DNA of 6,675 bases, from positions 1-6,675 of the forward strand of contig JBIOJM010000449.1 in NCBI GenBank assembly GCA_044450785.1, written 5' to 3'. This DNA comes from JBIOJM01 sp044450785. GTDB lineage: Bacteria; Planctomycetota; Planctomycetia; Isosphaerales; Isosphaeraceae. Shown here in pieces: positions 5,828 to 6,675 of the stretch (within the stretch, counting starts at the first letter, position 1; each line of letters starts with the position of its first letter). The position numbers and the translations under genes were made by a program. The notes beneath the pieces were generated by a model. That model made no database searches. It saw only the letters and a program-made list of their open reading frames with translations, and was not told where the DNA came from.

Positions 5828-6522
5828 GGCATGTCCTCTTCAGCCCGAACGGTACGCGCGTCGTCACCGCCTTGGAAGATGCGACACTTCGCCATTGGAA
5901 CGCCCAGACGGGCGAATTGATCGGTGTGCGCCGCGGACACGGCGATGGCTTCGATGCTTCGCCGGTCTTCACGCCTGACGGTTCCCGCCTGGTGCCTGGC
6001 TCCGCCGACGGCACAGTGCGCATCTGGGATATGGGCCTGGCGGAACGGAACGGCATCCTGAGCGGCCACAAGAGCTACGTCTACGATGTCGCCTTCAGCC
6101 TCAACGGCGCGCAGGTGGCGTCGGCGGCGTGGGACGCCACCGCACGCCTCTGGGACGCCACGACCGAACGCCAAACCGGTCTGCTCAAGCACGAGACCGA
6201 GATCATCAATTCGGTGGCCTACCGCCGCGACGGCCGCCAACTTGCTACGATGGAGCGGGCACGGGGCGTCACGCTCTGGGATCTGTCGTCCCAGAAGGCG
6301 GCCCGCGACTGGCAGGTACCTCCATGGAGCAATACCGATCTGGAACGGAAAGTGCGCGGGTTTGTGTCGTGTCCACTTCGGGTGCGGCTGCTGGGCCGGT
6401 TGCTGATCCAACCTTGCGCGCTTCGGTCCGACGACACGAATGGCACTAGCTTAAGCGAAAAGCGCTATGGCGCATGGCTTTACGCCGATTTTCGGAGTGG
6501 ATTGATGCGATGTTTATTTTAA
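5824..6522 (+). CDS. WD40 repeat fragment, probably a truncated remnant
   Basis: From the GTG at 5824, which overlaps the kinase stop as GTGA, 232 residues can be read. The first 160 hold four WD40 blades: RHVLFSPNGTRVVTAL..LRHWNA, SPVFTPDGSRLVPGS..VRIWDM, DVAFSLNGAQVASAA..ARLWDA and SVAYRRDGRQLATM..VTLWDL. Four blades cannot close a usual propeller, and several signature positions have drifted (FSLNG for FSPDG, TTERQ for TTGRQ). The same frame upstream of the GTG reads SGHPAR at 5806-5823, the GH turn that normally opens a blade, so homology begins before the start codon. No ribosome site is visible. From about 6310 the match to WD40 ends in an unrecognised stretch, and the last 28 residues are encoded by the inverted-repeat element starting at 6437. 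It is best read as the middle of another WD40 gene that lost both ends. Translation by coupling to the kinase remains possible. Confidence 0.5.
   Translation: MRHVLFSPNGTRVVTALEDATLRHWNAQTGELIGVRRGHGDGFDASPVFTPDGSRLVPGSADGTVRIWDMGLAERNGILSGHKSYVYDVAFSLNGAQVASAAWDATARLWDATTERQTGLLKHETEIINSVAYRRDGRQLATMERARGVTLWDLSSQKAARDWQVPPWSNTDLERKVRGFVSCPLRVRLLGRLLIQPCALRSDDTNGTSLSEKRYGAWLYADFRSGLMRCLF
6427..6436. repeat. Left copy of a probable target-site duplication (tccgacgaca)
   Basis: The bases just outside the left inverted repeat begin tccgac, and the bases just outside the right repeat (6670-6675) are also tccgac before the window ends. If the outermost c/g pair belongs to the duplication, it would be 12 bp (6426-6437) instead of 10. 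Only six or seven bases of the right copy can be seen. Confidence 0.45.
6437..6455 (+). repeat. Left terminal inverted repeat
   Basis: The sequence cgaatggcactag, then c, then ttaag, is matched by the reverse complement of 6651-6669 with only the single base after cactag differing (c against g). Confidence 0.65.
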
Positions 6523-6650
6523 TGAACACAGTTTCAACAATCTGAAATTCACTTGTTCCATAGCCAAGTACACTACGGCAGATATCCACATAGATTTTGA
6601 ATTGGCCGCCGGGCAAGAGTTGCAAGTCGTTTGATAGTAAAGGATTATGC

Positions 6651-6669
6651 CTTAACCTAGTGCCATTCG
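6651..6669 (-). repeat. Right terminal inverted repeat
   Basis: Read on the minus strand from 6669, this is cgaatggcactag, then g, then ttaag, the mirror copy of the left end. It stops six bases before the window edge. Confidence 0.65.
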
Positions 6670-6675
6670 TCCGAC

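Larger units (their letters stand above)
6437..6669. mobile_element. Small non-autonomous transposable element (MITE-like), about 233 bp
   Basis: The segment is bounded by 19-bp inverted repeats matching at 18 positions and is clearly lower in GC than the rest of the window. Direct-repeat bases flank it (tccgac visible on both sides), as expected of a target duplication. No transposase is encoded. The longest inner minus-strand frame is about 45 codons and unrecognised, so the element would depend on a transposase elsewhere. A duplication of 10-12 bp, if confirmed, would be in the range of IS4-type elements, but the family cannot be named from the ends alone. It interrupts the tail of the WD40 remnant and supplies its stop codon at 6520-6522. 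Confidence 0.6.

Noticed and set aside
5790..5830. Programmed frameshift joining the kinase to the downstream WD40 fragment
   Set aside because: No slippery heptamer is visible, the kinase already has its normal C-terminal ending, and the total of 18 blades does not make whole propellers.
6510..6650. About 45-codon minus-strand frame inside the right-end element as a transposase fragment
   Set aside because: It shows no transposase motif and has no plausible start signal; it is too short to judge.

Overview
The window looks like planctomycete DNA, probably from the Gemmatales or Isosphaerales. Three things point there: high GC for most of its length, a surface protein whose N-terminus carries the LEPR-XLL type motif (LENRTLLS), and an ECF sigma factor overlapping a very large Ser/Thr kinase with WD40 repeats. 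No species can be named from sequence alone.

Layout. Bases 1-1205 (minus strand) are the first 401 codons of a large beta-strand-repeat surface protein that runs off the left edge. Bases 1206-1685 separate divergent genes. This stretch holds a 47-codon minus-strand ORF that resembles a second LEPR-XLL N-terminus, several perfect small hairpins, and an extended -10 promoter pointing right. Bases 1686-2276 encode an ECF sigma factor. Its stop overlaps, as ATGA, the start of a 1184-residue protein (2273-5827). That protein contains a zinc-finger-like anti-sigma motif, an apparently complete Hanks kinase domain, one membrane helix and about 14 WD40 blades, enough for two seven-bladed propellers. 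A four-blade WD40 fragment (5824-6522) follows and looks like a leftover of another gene. The right end (6437-6669) is lower in GC. It is bounded by near-perfect 19-bp inverted repeats and a partly visible direct repeat, so it looks like a small non-autonomous transposable element.

How the parts may work together (inference). The sigma factor and kinase are probably made from one transcript as a signalling pair. The outer propellers would sense or bind something, the single helix would carry the state inward, and the cytoplasmic kinase and HxxxCxxC module would control the sigma factor. Nothing visible ties this pair to the divergent surface protein beyond shared intergenic DNA.

The most interesting items are four. 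The first is a 21-bp palindrome inside the kinase activation loop, readable in several frames as peptide strings that recur in planctomycete proteins. The second is the inverted-repeat element at the right end, with a testable prediction for the next bases. The third is the second LEPR-like start upstream of the surface gene. The fourth is the WD40 homology that begins in another frame before the kinase stop.
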